Shown piece after piece: positions 41,065 to 50,295 of a stretch of 64,000 bases of DNA. This DNA comes from Labrenzia sp. THAF82 (lineage in GTDB: Bacteria; Pseudomonadota; Alphaproteobacteria; Rhizobiales; Stappiaceae), in assembly GCF_009363435.1 (NCBI RefSeq), contig NZ_CP045354.1:686001-750000 (forward strand), given 5' to 3'. The notes beneath the pieces are model-generated. The model was not told where the DNA came from. It worked only from the letters and a program-made list of their open reading frames with translations, and ran no database searches. Position numbers and translations under genes: made by a program. Position 1 is the stretch's first letter. Every line of letters begins with the position of its first letter.

Positions 41065-42959
41065 TTCGAAGCTTCCTTTTTGTGAGAGGTCCGGGGAGCG
41101 GGCAGAAGAACCTCGGCCCGCGACTGCAAGTCCTTGTCCTGGAAATAAAGAACCTGACGGCCATAGATCGGCGGGCGGCCCGCCACGAAGATCAGCATGT
41201 CGCCGGAACGGGTCACCTTGCCCCCCGAACCAGTCTCCATGCCCGGCAACGACATGCATTCATCTGCCGTCAGCAGGGGGCGGGCAACTTCCGTCAAGGT
41301 GTGGGAATAGTTCGTACCGGAACGACCGGAGGTTCGGCTCGCCGACGTCTTCTTCTGCACCAGCGTCGTCTTGCCGCTCATGTCCGACAAAAGACGCGCC
41401 GTTTCCATTGTGTTCGGCGCATAGGCAACCCGGACATGGCAATTCGACACGATCGATTGCTCTCGCCCATAGGTCTTTTGCAGCTGCGTCAGATCCTGGA
41501 CTATCACGAAGGCCTTCAGACCGTAGCCAGCCATGAAGGCAATCGCTTTTTCGAATATCTCAAGCTTGCCGACAGACGTGAACTCATCGAGCATCAGCAA
41601 AAGCCGGTGCTTGTAGCTCTTCACCGCACGCCCCCCCTCAAACGCCATGTGCGAGGTCAGGCGTGTCAGAACCTGATTGAGCAGGATCCGCACAAGCGGG
41701 CGAAGACGCGCAATCTCGGACGGAGGTATGACAATATAAAGTGTTGCCGGCTTCTCGCCATTCATCAGGTCGCTGATGCAGAAGTCCGAAGCCGACGTGT
41801 TGCGCGCAACAATCGGGTCGCTGTAAAGCGAAAGCTGCGCCGTTCCCGTCGAATGAACACCGGAACGCTCGTTGTCAGCACGCTTGCGCATGCGCGCAGC
41901 GCCAAGGCGAACCTCCGCATTGACGGCATCGCGGCCATGATCATAACTCTCCATGTCGAGCAAAAGACGCTCAAAGCTGTCGCTGACGCGCGTGTCCTGT
42001 TCGCTTGTTGCGGGCTCTTCGCCGGGTTCGTCACTGGTCTCGGCTAACTGCGGCTGCGCCGGTCCCGGACCACTCTGTGTACCGTTGCTCTCTGGCTCCT
42101 TACTTTCTGACCCCTTGCTTTCCTGGCCCATCGACATGAAGGCCCGCACATCGGCCAGAGTGGCCCTGCGATCATCCTCTTTCTGAACCCGGTAAAGCAC
42201 ATGCAAAATGGCCGTGGACAGCCAGCCATAGCCCTCCTGCATCCAGAAGTCCTTCAGGCCCGCACCATCGGGATCGATGATCATGATCGCAATGTTCTGG
42301 CAGTCCGCAATCTCGTGGTCCGTCCCCATACGCACCTCCGCAAGCGGATTGTATTTGGCCGATCCGCTGTGAGCGGCCGGGTCAAAACGGTAAATATTCT
42401 GCCCCTGCGAAGCCCGCCAACCGGCCGTCAAAGCGTGGTTCTCGCCCTTGATGTCGAGCACGAGCGCGCTCTCGCGCCACGACAACAGCGTCGGCAAAAC
42501 AAGCCCAACCCCTTTGCCCGATCGCGTCGGCGCAAATGCCAGAACATGCTCTGGCCCGTTATGGCGCAGCATCCTGACACCGCGCCAGCGCGGCCAGCCG
42601 CCCACAACAACGCCGCTCTTCGACCAAAGGCCGCTCTTGCGCACATCCTTCAAAATCGCCCAACGGGCCGTGCCATGAATATCCTTCTGCTTGCGTCCCC
42701 CGGAGACCGTCTTCGACTTCGCACCCGACGAGGCATAAGCACCCACGCAGAAAAACAGCGCAAACGCACCAAAACCCGCATAAGCAGGATTGAGGATCTC
42801 CGGCGGGAACCAGCCACTCTCAAGCCAGACAGCTCTCAGCCAGTGCCACCAGGCAACGTTGAGCGGATCAAAGCCGAGGCTCAAATGCCAGCCGATCAGC
42901 GTAACGCTGACCAGTGAGGCAAGCCCGAGGAACGCAAACAGACGCGCTATCAGGGGCAA
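41061..42959 (-). CDS. virD4: VirD4/TraG type IV coupling protein
   Basis: A 632-residue coupling ATPase that delivers relaxase-DNA to the secretion channel at the inner membrane. Two N-terminal membrane helices (residues about 5-30 and 60-80), then HGTARWAILKDVRKSGLW, Walker A APTRSGKGVGLVLP near 143 and Walker B LLLMLDEFTSVGK near 456. Between them is an all-alpha domain with a low-complexity acidic insert (MGQESKGSESKEPESN). It is intact, unlike the Ti-type TraG at 27698, and is the only complete coupling protein in the window. It overlaps genes on both sides. Confidence 0.93.
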   Translation of the reverse strand: MPLIARLFAFLGLASLVSVTLIGWHLSLGFDPLNVAWWHWLRAVWLESGWFPPEILNPAYAGFGAFALFFCVGAYASSGAKSKTVSGGRKQKDIHGTARWAILKDVRKSGLWSKSGVVVGGWPRWRGVRMLRHNGPEHVLAFAPTRSGKGVGLVLPTLLSWRESALVLDIKGENHALTAGWRASQGQNIYRFDPAAHSGSAKYNPLAEVRMGTDHEIADCQNIAIMIIDPDGAGLKDFWMQEGYGWLSTAILHVLYRVQKEDDRRATLADVRAFMSMGQESKGSESKEPESNGTQSGPGPAQPQLAETSDEPGEEPATSEQDTRVSDSFERLLLDMESYDHGRDAVNAEVRLGAARMRKRADNERSGVHSTGTAQLSLYSDPIVARNTSASDFCISDLMNGEKPATLYIVIPPSEIARLRPLVRILLNQVLTRLTSHMAFEGGRAVKSYKHRLLLMLDEFTSVGKLEIFEKAIAFMAGYGLKAFVIVQDLTQLQKTYGREQSIVSNCHVRVAYAPNTMETARLLSDMSGKTTLVQKKTSASRTSGRSGTNYSHTLTEVARPLLTADECMSLPGMETGSGGKVTRSGDMLIFVAGRPPIYGRQVLYFQDKDLQSRAEVLLPAPRTSHKKEASK

Positions 42960-43360
42960 GTTGCCTGCAGACGGGATGCCCCCGTCAGGTGAACAGCGGA
43001 CCGCTCGTTGTCAGCCCGCTGGCGCATACGTGCCGTGCCACGGCGGATCGCCTCATTGAGCGCTTCCCGGCCATGGTCATAACTCTCCATGCTGTTCAGC
43101 ACATCGCCGGATGCTTTATCAAACGACGACAGAAAACCCTGAACATCTTCCAAAGTGGCCCTGCGATGCTCCTCTCGCGCCACCTGGAACAGAACGTGCA
43201 AAATGACCGTGGACAGCCACTCACACCCCTGTTCCTCCCAGAAGTCCTTCAGACCGGCCCCCGCCGGATCGATCAGCACCTCGGCAATGGTCCGGCAATC
43301 AGAGATCGCCTGGTCACTGGCAAGGCGCACGGTCTCAAGCAGATTGTGTGTGTTGGTCAT
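42950..43360 (-). CDS. Stand-alone copy of the coupling-protein all-alpha domain
   Basis: A 136-residue protein with no ATPase motifs. It closely follows residues about 215-385 of the VirD4 encoded next to it: ISDCRTIAEVLIDPAGAGLK (VirD4 IADCQNIAIMIIDPDGAGLK), DFWEEQGCEWLSTVILHVL (DFWMQEGYGWLSTAILHVL) and MRQRADNERSAVH (MRKRADNERSGVH). In VirD4 this domain contacts relaxosome or substrates. The gene overlaps virB11 by 4 bp and virD4 by 10 bp, so expression is coupled to both. It may act as an alternative substrate adaptor or regulate VirD4. It is not a simple truncation, because it has its own start and a distinct N-terminus. Confidence 0.8.
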   Translation of the reverse strand: MTNTHNLLETVRLASDQAISDCRTIAEVLIDPAGAGLKDFWEEQGCEWLSTVILHVLFQVAREEHRRATLEDVQGFLSSFDKASGDVLNSMESYDHGREALNEAIRRGTARMRQRADNERSAVHLTGASRLQATCP

Positions 43361-44331
43361 TGGACAGTCCTTCCTTCCCTTAGGATGTAGCGGTCATTCT
43401 TCATCTCGAAGATCTCGGAGATTGAACGTTGCCCGCGGGGATCGCGCCGGATGTGGATGACGAGATCCACCAGCTTGCGCATGAAGCCTTCTGCATCCGG
43501 CAATGTCTGGCCGGCTGCATTGATGTTTTCCTGGAACCGCGCTGGAACAAGCTCGGCGCTTTCTGCGTGCACCGTGCACATCCAGCCGCGCGCACCCGTG
43601 TTCAGAACGTTCAGCGCGGCAAAAGCATTCTGTGTGGAGATTTCCCCGAACAGGATGTTGTCCGGCGAGATGCGCATCTTGTGATCATAAAGTTGCTGCC
43701 AGGTTCTGAGCCCCGCACCTTGCGCGGTGTCGCGGGCCGCCAGCAACGAGACGCCATTATAGAACCGGCCAACATCCAGCTCCGGCGTATCTTCTGCGCT
43801 CACCACCCGCCGGTCATCAGGCAGATACGACAGAAGATTGTTGAGCAGCGTGGTCTTGCCCGTATTGGTCGAACCGGAGATGGCAATGTTGCGCTGCTGA
43901 TCAAGCGCTGCCTTCAGATAGGCAATCATGTCGGGTCCCAGCCCCATGTCTTCCAGGCGGACCCGATGGGGATGTTTGCACCGGATTGCCAGAGACAGAC
44001 CGGAGACGACAGAATTGCCAAGAAGGCATTCAAACCGGTGACCACCGGGCAGAACGGTCGAAAGCTGCGGCTTGGCCGTTGGATCGAACTCCAGACCCTT
44101 CATATTCGCAAGCGCCCGGCAGATGGTCTTGATCCGGTAAAGCGTCAGCTCCGGCTCAACGACTTCCGCGATCCGATTGTCCAGATCACGGCGCTCGACA
44201 ATCAGCTTGCCGGGAACTTTCGTGCGCACTTCAACAACTTCAGAGCCAGCATAGTGACGCGACAACGGCTCAAGGATTTTTTCCAGGAGAACCTGGGACA
44301 TGCTCAAAACCTCAAAACGGGATTCATTCAA
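43357..44331 (-). CDS. virB11: VirB11-family secretion ATPase
   Basis: A 324-residue hexameric traffic ATPase. The N-terminal domain includes VVEVRTKVPGKLIVERRD. Walker A is SGSTNTGKTTLLNN near 162. The Asp box is SAEDTPELDV, and the Walker B region DNILFGEIST has Ser in place of the usual Arg in GE(I)R. The His box GWMCTVHAESAELVPARF is present. It powers pilus assembly and substrate transfer with VirB4. Upstream is the 841-residue Cys-repeat gene, separated by about 70 bp. Confidence 0.92.
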   Translation of the reverse strand: MNESRFEVLSMSQVLLEKILEPLSRHYAGSEVVEVRTKVPGKLIVERRDLDNRIAEVVEPELTLYRIKTICRALANMKGLEFDPTAKPQLSTVLPGGHRFECLLGNSVVSGLSLAIRCKHPHRVRLEDMGLGPDMIAYLKAALDQQRNIAISGSTNTGKTTLLNNLLSYLPDDRRVVSAEDTPELDVGRFYNGVSLLAARDTAQGAGLRTWQQLYDHKMRISPDNILFGEISTQNAFAALNVLNTGARGWMCTVHAESAELVPARFQENINAAGQTLPDAEGFMRKLVDLVIHIRRDPRGQRSISEIFEMKNDRYILREGRTVQ

Positions 44332-44399
44332 AAGCGGGGCGGAAGAAGGGGCGGGGGCAAAGACCCCCGTCCCATGGTCCGGGAACCCTTTGGTGCGTC

Positions 44400-46925
44400 C
44401 TAGTTGGAAGGAATTCCGATCGGCCGGGTCACCTCACAGTTTCTTCGGGTTCCATCCTGAACCTCCTGGACACCGGTCCAGTCCGTATAAGTGACCTTGT
44501 CCGTTCCAGGTTCCGTGATTTTCAACCGCTCTTCTTCCCGGTTGATGTAATAAAAATGACAGATCTCGCCATCGTTGTAGCTGAATTGCGAGATCCAGGC
44601 GTTTCCGCCCGAGATCGACTGCCAGTACGGATCTTGGTTATCGCCGCGCGACCAGTTGCCGGTGCCCGTGTCGGACTTCATTTGAAGATTGCCACGCTCC
44701 AAATATGCCTTGATGCCCCAACCAGAATTGACCCGTGCCTCGCGAACTCGCTCGCAAAAATCACCGCCATTTGCTGCCGGCCCGCTCCCAACCGGAACAC
44801 GCAGGCTCGTGCCATCCGGACGCTGATATACCTCGGTCCGGTTGGTCGGAACCATCTGGTAACAGCCCTCGTAATAGGCATTCGTCAGATCGGGCGTATC
44901 TTCGGTGCGCACAAACGTGTAATCGACCGCCGTCGTTCCCGGTTCCAGATAATCGGAGACAATGGTGTATGGGGTTCCGGCAACATTGATCGAGATATCC
45001 ACCAAAGGATAGGCTCGAAGCTCGGCATCATCATATTGCCAGCCCGACAGATCCAGCGAATGCGTATAGGTCTGTGCGCTCGCCTGACACTGCGTCACAT
45101 ACATGCGCCCCTGGGTCGGGGACTCGTAGTAAAACCGCTCACGTCCATAAGACTGACCCGCTTCCAGATCATGGGTAAACTGAGACGGGTCCGTGCAGCC
45201 ATCCGTGGTCGCATAAAGCGGCAACTCGTCTGTCAGATCCGGCTGGCACCCGGCGATCGTCTCGCGAACTCCATCGACCTCGATTTCCGTAATATACTGG
45301 CGCGCGACAAGGCCCTGCTCCAGATCGACAATCGGCGTGCACACGTCCATCCCATCCACCTCAAACACCTTCTCGTGCGGATAGGTCACCTCGCTCGTCA
45401 TGCAAGGCGAGGCCTGGTAGTACTGACCCTTATAGGTATAGGTCCACATGGTCATCTGAGTGGAAACGCCGGCACCAAAATCATGCTTCAAGGAGCAATT
45501 GTCCGCCTCCGCCGTCATCTGGATCGGCGCGATCGTTTCTGACGGGGCACACTCGCGCACCCGCACATCAACACCTTCCTTGTTATACGCCAGGATGGTG
45601 TTGACCGTGGCAATCCCCTTGTCGAGATCGAAGGTCAGCGCGCACTCTTCACGCTCTTCAATCGGCCAGGTGCGCTCCGTATCCGCACGGCACGCACTGA
45701 CCGTATGCCGGCTCGCCTGCCCGTCCACATAGAAGTAAGTGTACTGCGCACTCGCCTCACGCCCCTCAAGATCGACAAAATCGTCACAGGCGCTGTAGTC
45801 ACGCTCAAGCTCGAACGTCTTGTTGGAGGGCGCACATTCACTGACCGACACAACCTCACCAGTCCTGTTCCGGTAGCTCAAGCTGGACAGAAGCGCGACC
45901 GTCTTGCCCTCAAAATCAACCTCCGGCGTGCAGGCGTCAAAATCCTCGTTGATCACGTGGTAATTGGCCTCATCCGGCTGACACGCTTCCAGATCGTACC
46001 GCGCGCCCTTGTCGTCAGTGTAAAACGTCTCAAACTGCGGGAACGCAAGACGGGCATCGATGTCCACGATCGCCTCACACGCGTCGTAGTTCTTCTCAAT
46101 CGGCCACACCACCCCATTGGGAGAACACGCATCGTTCTCAACGACAACACCGTCTTCCAGCGTTTGCGACATCGATTGCTGACGCACCACACCGCTGACA
46201 AGATCGACAACAGGCTCGCACCCCTCCGTCGTCACGTCATAGGTGACCGTCGGCTCATCCTCATCGGCCGCAAGCCGCTCAGGGGTCTGGTAGCCACCTG
46301 CAATCGGATTGGAACTGCCGCCATCCTCATTGCCATCGGAGCCGGAGCTGTCGCCGCTGCTCTCTTCTTCGCGCGCGTCCTCTTCCGGCTCGTCCTCTTC
46401 GGCAACCGCCTGTGTGCTCAGGCGCGCAAGCGCCGCCAGGAACTCCGCCTCGTCGCCATCTATGGAGATCTCCGTCGTCGGCAACAGACGCTCACCGACA
46501 AGCACAAACTGGCTGGTAAAATCCTGCGGCTCAAGATCGACATAATCCGCACCCCGCGTCAGACGGGAGACAACCACCTGGGCAATACTGTTGCCACCAG
46601 CGCGCACGCGGCGGACAAAGCCTTCCGCATTGACGCCCTGCACATCCCCGCCAACCTCTGGCGGTCTGGCAAACCGGAATTCAAGCGGCACCGCCGCATC
46701 CGTGGTCAGGTCGGTCTCAAGAACAGGGGCGATCGCGAAGAGATCCGGCCGCAGCCGCGCTTCGGCTTCACCGGCAGCGCCATCTTCGCCGGCGCCGGCA
46801 GAGCGCACCACTTCCGGCACCGGCAAAGATTGGGCCAGAGCCGAGGGAACAGCCAAGGACGGTGCCAAAGTAGGCGTCAGGGTCGCGGCAATCAGGCCGC
46901 TATACATATACTTGCGCAAACGCAT
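44400..46925 (-). CDS. 841-residue secreted Cys-repeat protein of the T4SS operon
   Basis: No family recognised. A signal peptide (residues 1-31, ending VPSALAQ) is followed by a globular region to about 170, an acidic Ser/Gly linker (EESSGDSSGSDGNEDGGSS), then at least six imperfect repeats of about 48-50 residues. Repeats begin DACEAIVDIDARLAFPQF, DACTPEVDFEGKTVALLS, SACDDFVDLEGREASAQY or DVCTPIVDLEQGLVARQY. Each carries a second Cys in an ECAP/ACQP motif, so each may hold one disulphide. The C-terminal 170 residues have three more Cys. Its place between virB11 and virB10 suggests a surface-exposed mating component, perhaps an adhesin or pilus-associated factor. Confidence 0.75.
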   Translation of the reverse strand: MRLRKYMYSGLIAATLTPTLAPSLAVPSALAQSLPVPEVVRSAGAGEDGAAGEAEARLRPDLFAIAPVLETDLTTDAAVPLEFRFARPPEVGGDVQGVNAEGFVRRVRAGGNSIAQVVVSRLTRGADYVDLEPQDFTSQFVLVGERLLPTTEISIDGDEAEFLAALARLSTQAVAEEDEPEEDAREEESSGDSSGSDGNEDGGSSNPIAGGYQTPERLAADEDEPTVTYDVTTEGCEPVVDLVSGVVRQQSMSQTLEDGVVVENDACSPNGVVWPIEKNYDACEAIVDIDARLAFPQFETFYTDDKGARYDLEACQPDEANYHVINEDFDACTPEVDFEGKTVALLSSLSYRNRTGEVVSVSECAPSNKTFELERDYSACDDFVDLEGREASAQYTYFYVDGQASRHTVSACRADTERTWPIEEREECALTFDLDKGIATVNTILAYNKEGVDVRVRECAPSETIAPIQMTAEADNCSLKHDFGAGVSTQMTMWTYTYKGQYYQASPCMTSEVTYPHEKVFEVDGMDVCTPIVDLEQGLVARQYITEIEVDGVRETIAGCQPDLTDELPLYATTDGCTDPSQFTHDLEAGQSYGRERFYYESPTQGRMYVTQCQASAQTYTHSLDLSGWQYDDAELRAYPLVDISINVAGTPYTIVSDYLEPGTTAVDYTFVRTEDTPDLTNAYYEGCYQMVPTNRTEVYQRPDGTSLRVPVGSGPAANGGDFCERVREARVNSGWGIKAYLERGNLQMKSDTGTGNWSRGDNQDPYWQSISGGNAWISQFSYNDGEICHFYYINREEERLKITEPGTDKVTYTDWTGVQEVQDGTRRNCEVTRPIGIPSN

Positions 46926-46935
46926 TCAAAACTCC

Positions 46936-48036
46936 TCAGTTTTTGGGGGGATTGGCGAGATACCAGTCAAACTCCGGACGCACCTGGACACGCGTGCCCT
47001 GGGCAATCCGGATCACCGGCTTGAGATCAACTGTGTCTTCCAGGAAGGCCGCCGTGAGCGTGCCAATATTTTCGCTGGCACCGGTCAGACCATTGGCAAC
47101 AATGTTGGAGTTGGTGCTGTCAATCTGGCTGGAGCCGACCACAGCCCCTTCCACCGCCGTGCCAAGGGCAACCGTCAGGATCGCAGAGCCGTATTTCTCC
47201 CAGAAGCGGTTGTTCACCTCGCCCGAAAGACCCGCATACCCTTGCGCATCTCCAACCTTCGAATTCAGTTGGAAAATCTCCGCACGGCTTTCGCCCAGAA
47301 GGATACGGCTGCACGAGAACCCGACACGCGTCTGGCCGATCTTGTCCACCGACTCATAGGCACAGATCATCCGCGAGCCCTTCGGCACAAGCTTCGTGCG
47401 CCCGTGGTAGCCGTAAACATCCCGGCTCACCTGCACGACAACCGTCCCGTTATCGGCAAGCTGGCTGTTGATGCCGCTTTCCAGAATGCCGGTGATATAG
47501 CGGTCGGCCGCCAGAATACGGCTGTTGTCAACGGCAGAGGTCGAATAGCGGCGTGGGGCGGAATACCGGTCGTTTTGCGGATCAATGCCAACAGGTGGCG
47601 CAAACGCCGGCACAGAAGCCATCTCAGGCAAGGGAGCCGCCGGAGGCTCCTGGAACTCGCCAGACAGATCAGCCCCGGCAAGTGTTGTCTGCATCTCGGC
47701 CCGCTCACGCAAGGACGCCTGCAAGGCAAGCTCATAAGGGTCAGGCCCGCGCGGAACGCTCCTTTCCGGCTCAAGATACTTGGTCACCACCTGCGTCCGG
47801 ACCACTTCGCGGGTCTCAACAACAGGCTTTTCAACCTCCCTGATGACTTCCTTCTCAATCACCACCGCCGGCATCGTGATGACCGTCGGTTCCGGCTTCG
47901 GCTCAGGCGGCGCAGGCTTTTCGTAGGAAAAAACCTCCGGATCACTTGCCGGCAACCCCCGCGGAGCCGCTGGCTCTTGCCGGCAAAGACCGCCAAAGCT
48001 CAAACCCAGAGCAACAATCAGCTCACAAACCGCCAT
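46936..48036 (-). CDS. virB10: VirB10-family channel protein
   Basis: A 366-residue protein that spans the envelope and forms the outer-membrane pore. A short hydrophobic N-terminus (MAVCELIVALGLSFGGLC) replaces the usual cytoplasmic tail plus helix. It is followed by a Pro-rich region (SYEKPAPPEPKPEPTVI) and the beta-barrel TrbI domain (NGTVVVQVSRDVYGYHGR, KLVPKGSRMICAYES, GTAVEGAVVGSS, IAQGTRVQVRPEFDWYL). The start overlaps the stop of the 119-residue gene (TGATG), and the two genes share the MAVCE start. Confidence 0.9.
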   Translation of the reverse strand: MAVCELIVALGLSFGGLCRQEPAAPRGLPASDPEVFSYEKPAPPEPKPEPTVITMPAVVIEKEVIREVEKPVVETREVVRTQVVTKYLEPERSVPRGPDPYELALQASLRERAEMQTTLAGADLSGEFQEPPAAPLPEMASVPAFAPPVGIDPQNDRYSAPRRYSTSAVDNSRILAADRYITGILESGINSQLADNGTVVVQVSRDVYGYHGRTKLVPKGSRMICAYESVDKIGQTRVGFSCSRILLGESRAEIFQLNSKVGDAQGYAGLSGEVNNRFWEKYGSAILTVALGTAVEGAVVGSSQIDSTNSNIVANGLTGASENIGTLTAAFLEDTVDLKPVIRIAQGTRVQVRPEFDWYLANPPKN

Positions 48037-48395
48037 CAGCTGCCGCCCCGATACTGAACAGAAAGGTGATCGCGCGTAAGGGTGAGCGTCGGCTCACCGC
48101 CTTCAATAACAACAGTCACATCCGCAATACGGATGCGCACCCGACCGTCAGTGGCATCAATCAGATACGGCGCAGCCGCGCGGGCATTGCCGGTCGGCGG
48201 AGAAGGCACAACATCCTCAGGCTCGCGAACCTCCACCAGGCCCTCGTGCCGACGGAAAATGGGAGGGGGGAGAATAACAGGCCGGTTTTCCACCATGATC
48301 GGCGGAGGACCTGGAGGACCAGGAGGCCTTGCCCCCTCCACATCAGGGCAAAACAGGCCAAGACCAAGCGACAGAAGAAATTCACAAACCGCCAT
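48036..48395 (-). CDS. Small protein between virB9 and virB10, sharing VirB10's N-terminus
   Basis: A 119-residue protein of unknown function. It begins MAVCEFLLSLGLGLFCP, very like the VirB10 start, then a Pro-rich stretch (ARPPGPPGPPPIMVENRP) and a short beta-rich domain (VRIRIADVTVVIEGGEPT). It looks like a miniature VirB10 layout without the pore domain. Coupled to virB10 by a TGATG overlap and 3 bp after virB9. Possibly a second membrane linker in the core complex. Confidence 0.65.
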   Translation of the reverse strand: MAVCEFLLSLGLGLFCPDVEGARPPGPPGPPPIMVENRPVILPPPIFRRHEGLVEVREPEDVVPSPPTGNARAAAPYLIDATDGRVRIRIADVTVVIEGGEPTLTLTRDHLSVQYRGGS

Positions 48396-48398
48396 CGC

Positions 48399-49403
48399 TC
48401 ACTTTGCCCCCTTGTACTGGATGCACAGGAAGGACTGGCCGGATTTCAGCGTGATCAGACGGTGCGTGCTTTCAACAATGAAGGTCGTGCCCTGAACGCG
48501 GGTGTTGACCAGCTCGTCAATGCCATCGACCACAACATAGGCCGTGGGCAGCTCAAGATCGTTCCACTTGTCGCCGAACTGGATGTAGGTGAAGTTGTCA
48601 TCCCGAAATACCTGCTCCGGGCGCAGCGAGTTGTCTCCCCAAAGCTTGTAGTCATCCCAGCCGCGCAAGGATGCCGGATCAAACCGGGCGGTCTTCAGAA
48701 AGTCGCTGCCACCATGGGTGCCAACAGCTGCTGTGCCGATAGCGCCCGCGCCAGCTGCCGGCAGTGCCCGGCCCCTGTCGTCAAAGGCTACATGGCCCAT
48801 GTCAGGCGATCCGGACCCGACAATGCGATAGGACAGATCAGGCACCGATTTGGAGTTGATGCCTTCAGCGCGCAAATAGAAGGAATAAACCTCCCCGGCC
48901 TCCGTATAGACCAGAAGGGAGCTGTCAACGCCTGCCCCACGCGGCTTGACCGCAAGCGTGTTGTCTGAGCGCTTCCTGACCTCGAACCGGGACGCATCCC
49001 CCAGATCCGCAGAGGCAATGCGCACCCCTTCAGGCAACTGGATCGCACTGACCATATATTCGCGCAGGCGCACCTTGTAGACGCAATCCCCGCACCAGGC
49101 CTCCACATGAATGCCCTGATCCTTGCCGGGACGCGACCAGGCCTCCTGGATCTGGCCGCCAATGGACGCAGGACGGGCCAGGGGGCCGTAATTGCCGGAT
49201 GCCTGGGCCTGAGCCTGGGCGAGCGACCCGGGCGGCACGGTAGAAGTCACCACTGCGTTGGCTCCATCAATGCGCTGTTTGGGGGTCGTGGGGACAGGTC
49301 GCGTTGAGGCGCGCCCGCCCTCATCGGGAGAAAGCGCTGTCTGCGCCGATGCCGCAGAAGACAGAGCCGCAAGGGCCAAAACGGTGAGAAGGCGGGCGAT
49401 CAT
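48399..49403 (-). CDS. virB9: VirB9-family core-complex protein
   Basis: A 334-residue periplasmic/outer-membrane protein. Signal peptide MIARLLTVLALAALSSAASA, linker, then an N-terminal beta domain (YMVSAIQLPEGVRIASADLG, LAVKPRGAGVDSSLLVYTE) and the C-terminal VirB9 domain (RPEQVFRDDNFTYIQFGDKW). A Cys pair (WCGDCVYK) near 105 may link to VirB7. Overlaps virB8 by 4 bp. Confidence 0.92.
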   Translation of the reverse strand: MIARLLTVLALAALSSAASAQTALSPDEGGRASTRPVPTTPKQRIDGANAVVTSTVPPGSLAQAQAQASGNYGPLARPASIGGQIQEAWSRPGKDQGIHVEAWCGDCVYKVRLREYMVSAIQLPEGVRIASADLGDASRFEVRKRSDNTLAVKPRGAGVDSSLLVYTEAGEVYSFYLRAEGINSKSVPDLSYRIVGSGSPDMGHVAFDDRGRALPAAGAGAIGTAAVGTHGGSDFLKTARFDPASLRGWDDYKLWGDNSLRPEQVFRDDNFTYIQFGDKWNDLELPTAYVVVDGIDELVNTRVQGTTFIVESTHRLITLKSGQSFLCIQYKGAK

Positions 49404-50101
49404 TTCGAAGCTTGCTCCTTGATGGACATGCCGAGAACGCGAATGCCAAGCGGGTTCTCGAACCGTTCAGCAGTCGTGACGTCATGAGGGCGGGGGGTCA
49501 TTTCCAGAAACGCGCGCAGATGGCGGCGCTTGGGCTTGTCGCGACCGATCCGGTCGCTCTGGAGGAATTCAACGACATAGAGATAAACGCCATCATAGGC
49601 GTCCACCTGATGCGCGCCCTTGATCGTAATCGAGCGGTTCAGGCCATCTTCAAGGCCAGCCTCGATCAGGCTCTTGTTGGCATCCAGATACGTGTTGAAG
49701 AACTCCGCATCCGAATAGGTCCGCACCTCTTCAAAGCGCGTGTTCTGCGTCGTGCCGTCAATCGTGAGGATCTGGCGCACATACCGGCGCGCCAGCTTCT
49801 CAAGCATCAGCTCAAACCCATCGACCTCAACAGAGATCGGCTCCACACGGTAAAGACGATCGTCGCTGGGGTCTGCCCGAAGAAGCGCGATCTGCGTTTC
49901 CTTCAGCGGAACCAGAGACACAAGCGCCTGGATGGAGACAACCACACAGGCAATCAGCGCAATGTTCATGGCAACCGACAGACGCAACAGCCACGCCAGA
50001 CGACGATGCGCGGTCTTGTAGGCAAACGGGTCCGCCGCCAGAATATTGGCGTGTTTGGGCATGTCCTGCATGTCGGTCGGAGAGAGCGCGAGCGAACTCA
50101 T
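49400..50101 (-). CDS. virB8: VirB8-family inner-membrane assembly protein
   Basis: About 233 residues from ATG 50101, chosen because it overlaps the VirB7 stop (TGATG); the longer frame to 50119 lacks support. One membrane helix near 35-60 (LSVAMNIALIACVVVSIQALV) and a periplasmic NTF2-like domain (FELMLEKLARRYVRQILTID, YSDAEFFNTYLDANKSLI). It nucleates the channel and binds VirB9/VirB10. Confidence 0.92.
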   Translation of the reverse strand: MSSLALSPTDMQDMPKHANILAADPFAYKTAHRRLAWLLRLSVAMNIALIACVVVSIQALVSLVPLKETQIALLRADPSDDRLYRVEPISVEVDGFELMLEKLARRYVRQILTIDGTTQNTRFEEVRTYSDAEFFNTYLDANKSLIEAGLEDGLNRSITIKGAHQVDAYDGVYLYVVEFLQSDRIGRDKPKRRHLRAFLEMTPRPHDVTTAERFENPLGIRVLGMSIKEQASK

Positions 50102-50268
50102 CAAGCCGCCTCGACCCACTCGAACGTGCCCGGCTGGAACTCAACCTCAAGACAGGCACACGGAGACTTGCGCATCTGGTCAATGCCGTTCGGCTCGATC
50201 GGCATTTCCACCTGGGCGCAACTGGACAGGAAAAACCCCAGGCACACTACAAGAGTGACGTGTTTCAT
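50101..50268 (-). CDS. virB7: VirB7-like small lipoprotein
   Basis: A 55-residue protein from ATG 50268. Signal peptide MKHVTLVVCLGFFLSSC with lipobox Cys17 (LSSC), then a short chain with CAC (KSPCACLEVEFQPGTF). Its place between virB6 and virB8 and its size match VirB7, which pairs with VirB9 in the outer membrane. Stop overlaps the virB8 start. Confidence 0.82.
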   Translation of the reverse strand: MKHVTLVVCLGFFLSSCAQVEMPIEPNGIDQMRKSPCACLEVEFQPGTFEWVEAA

Positions 50269-50295
50269 TGATCAAAGACCCTTTGAGAGAAAAAC

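Noticed and set aside
40849..41259. 136-codon frame covering the small gene before the primase
   Set aside because: Its upper half lies inside virD4 in another frame. The ATGA-coupled start at 41064 gives a sensible 71-residue protein.
45705..47024. 439-codon plus-strand frame opposite the Cys-repeat gene, and similar long plus-strand frames over virB genes
   Set aside because: Composition is Arg/His-rich, typical of antisense GC-rich DNA. The minus-strand genes have domains, signals and coupled starts.
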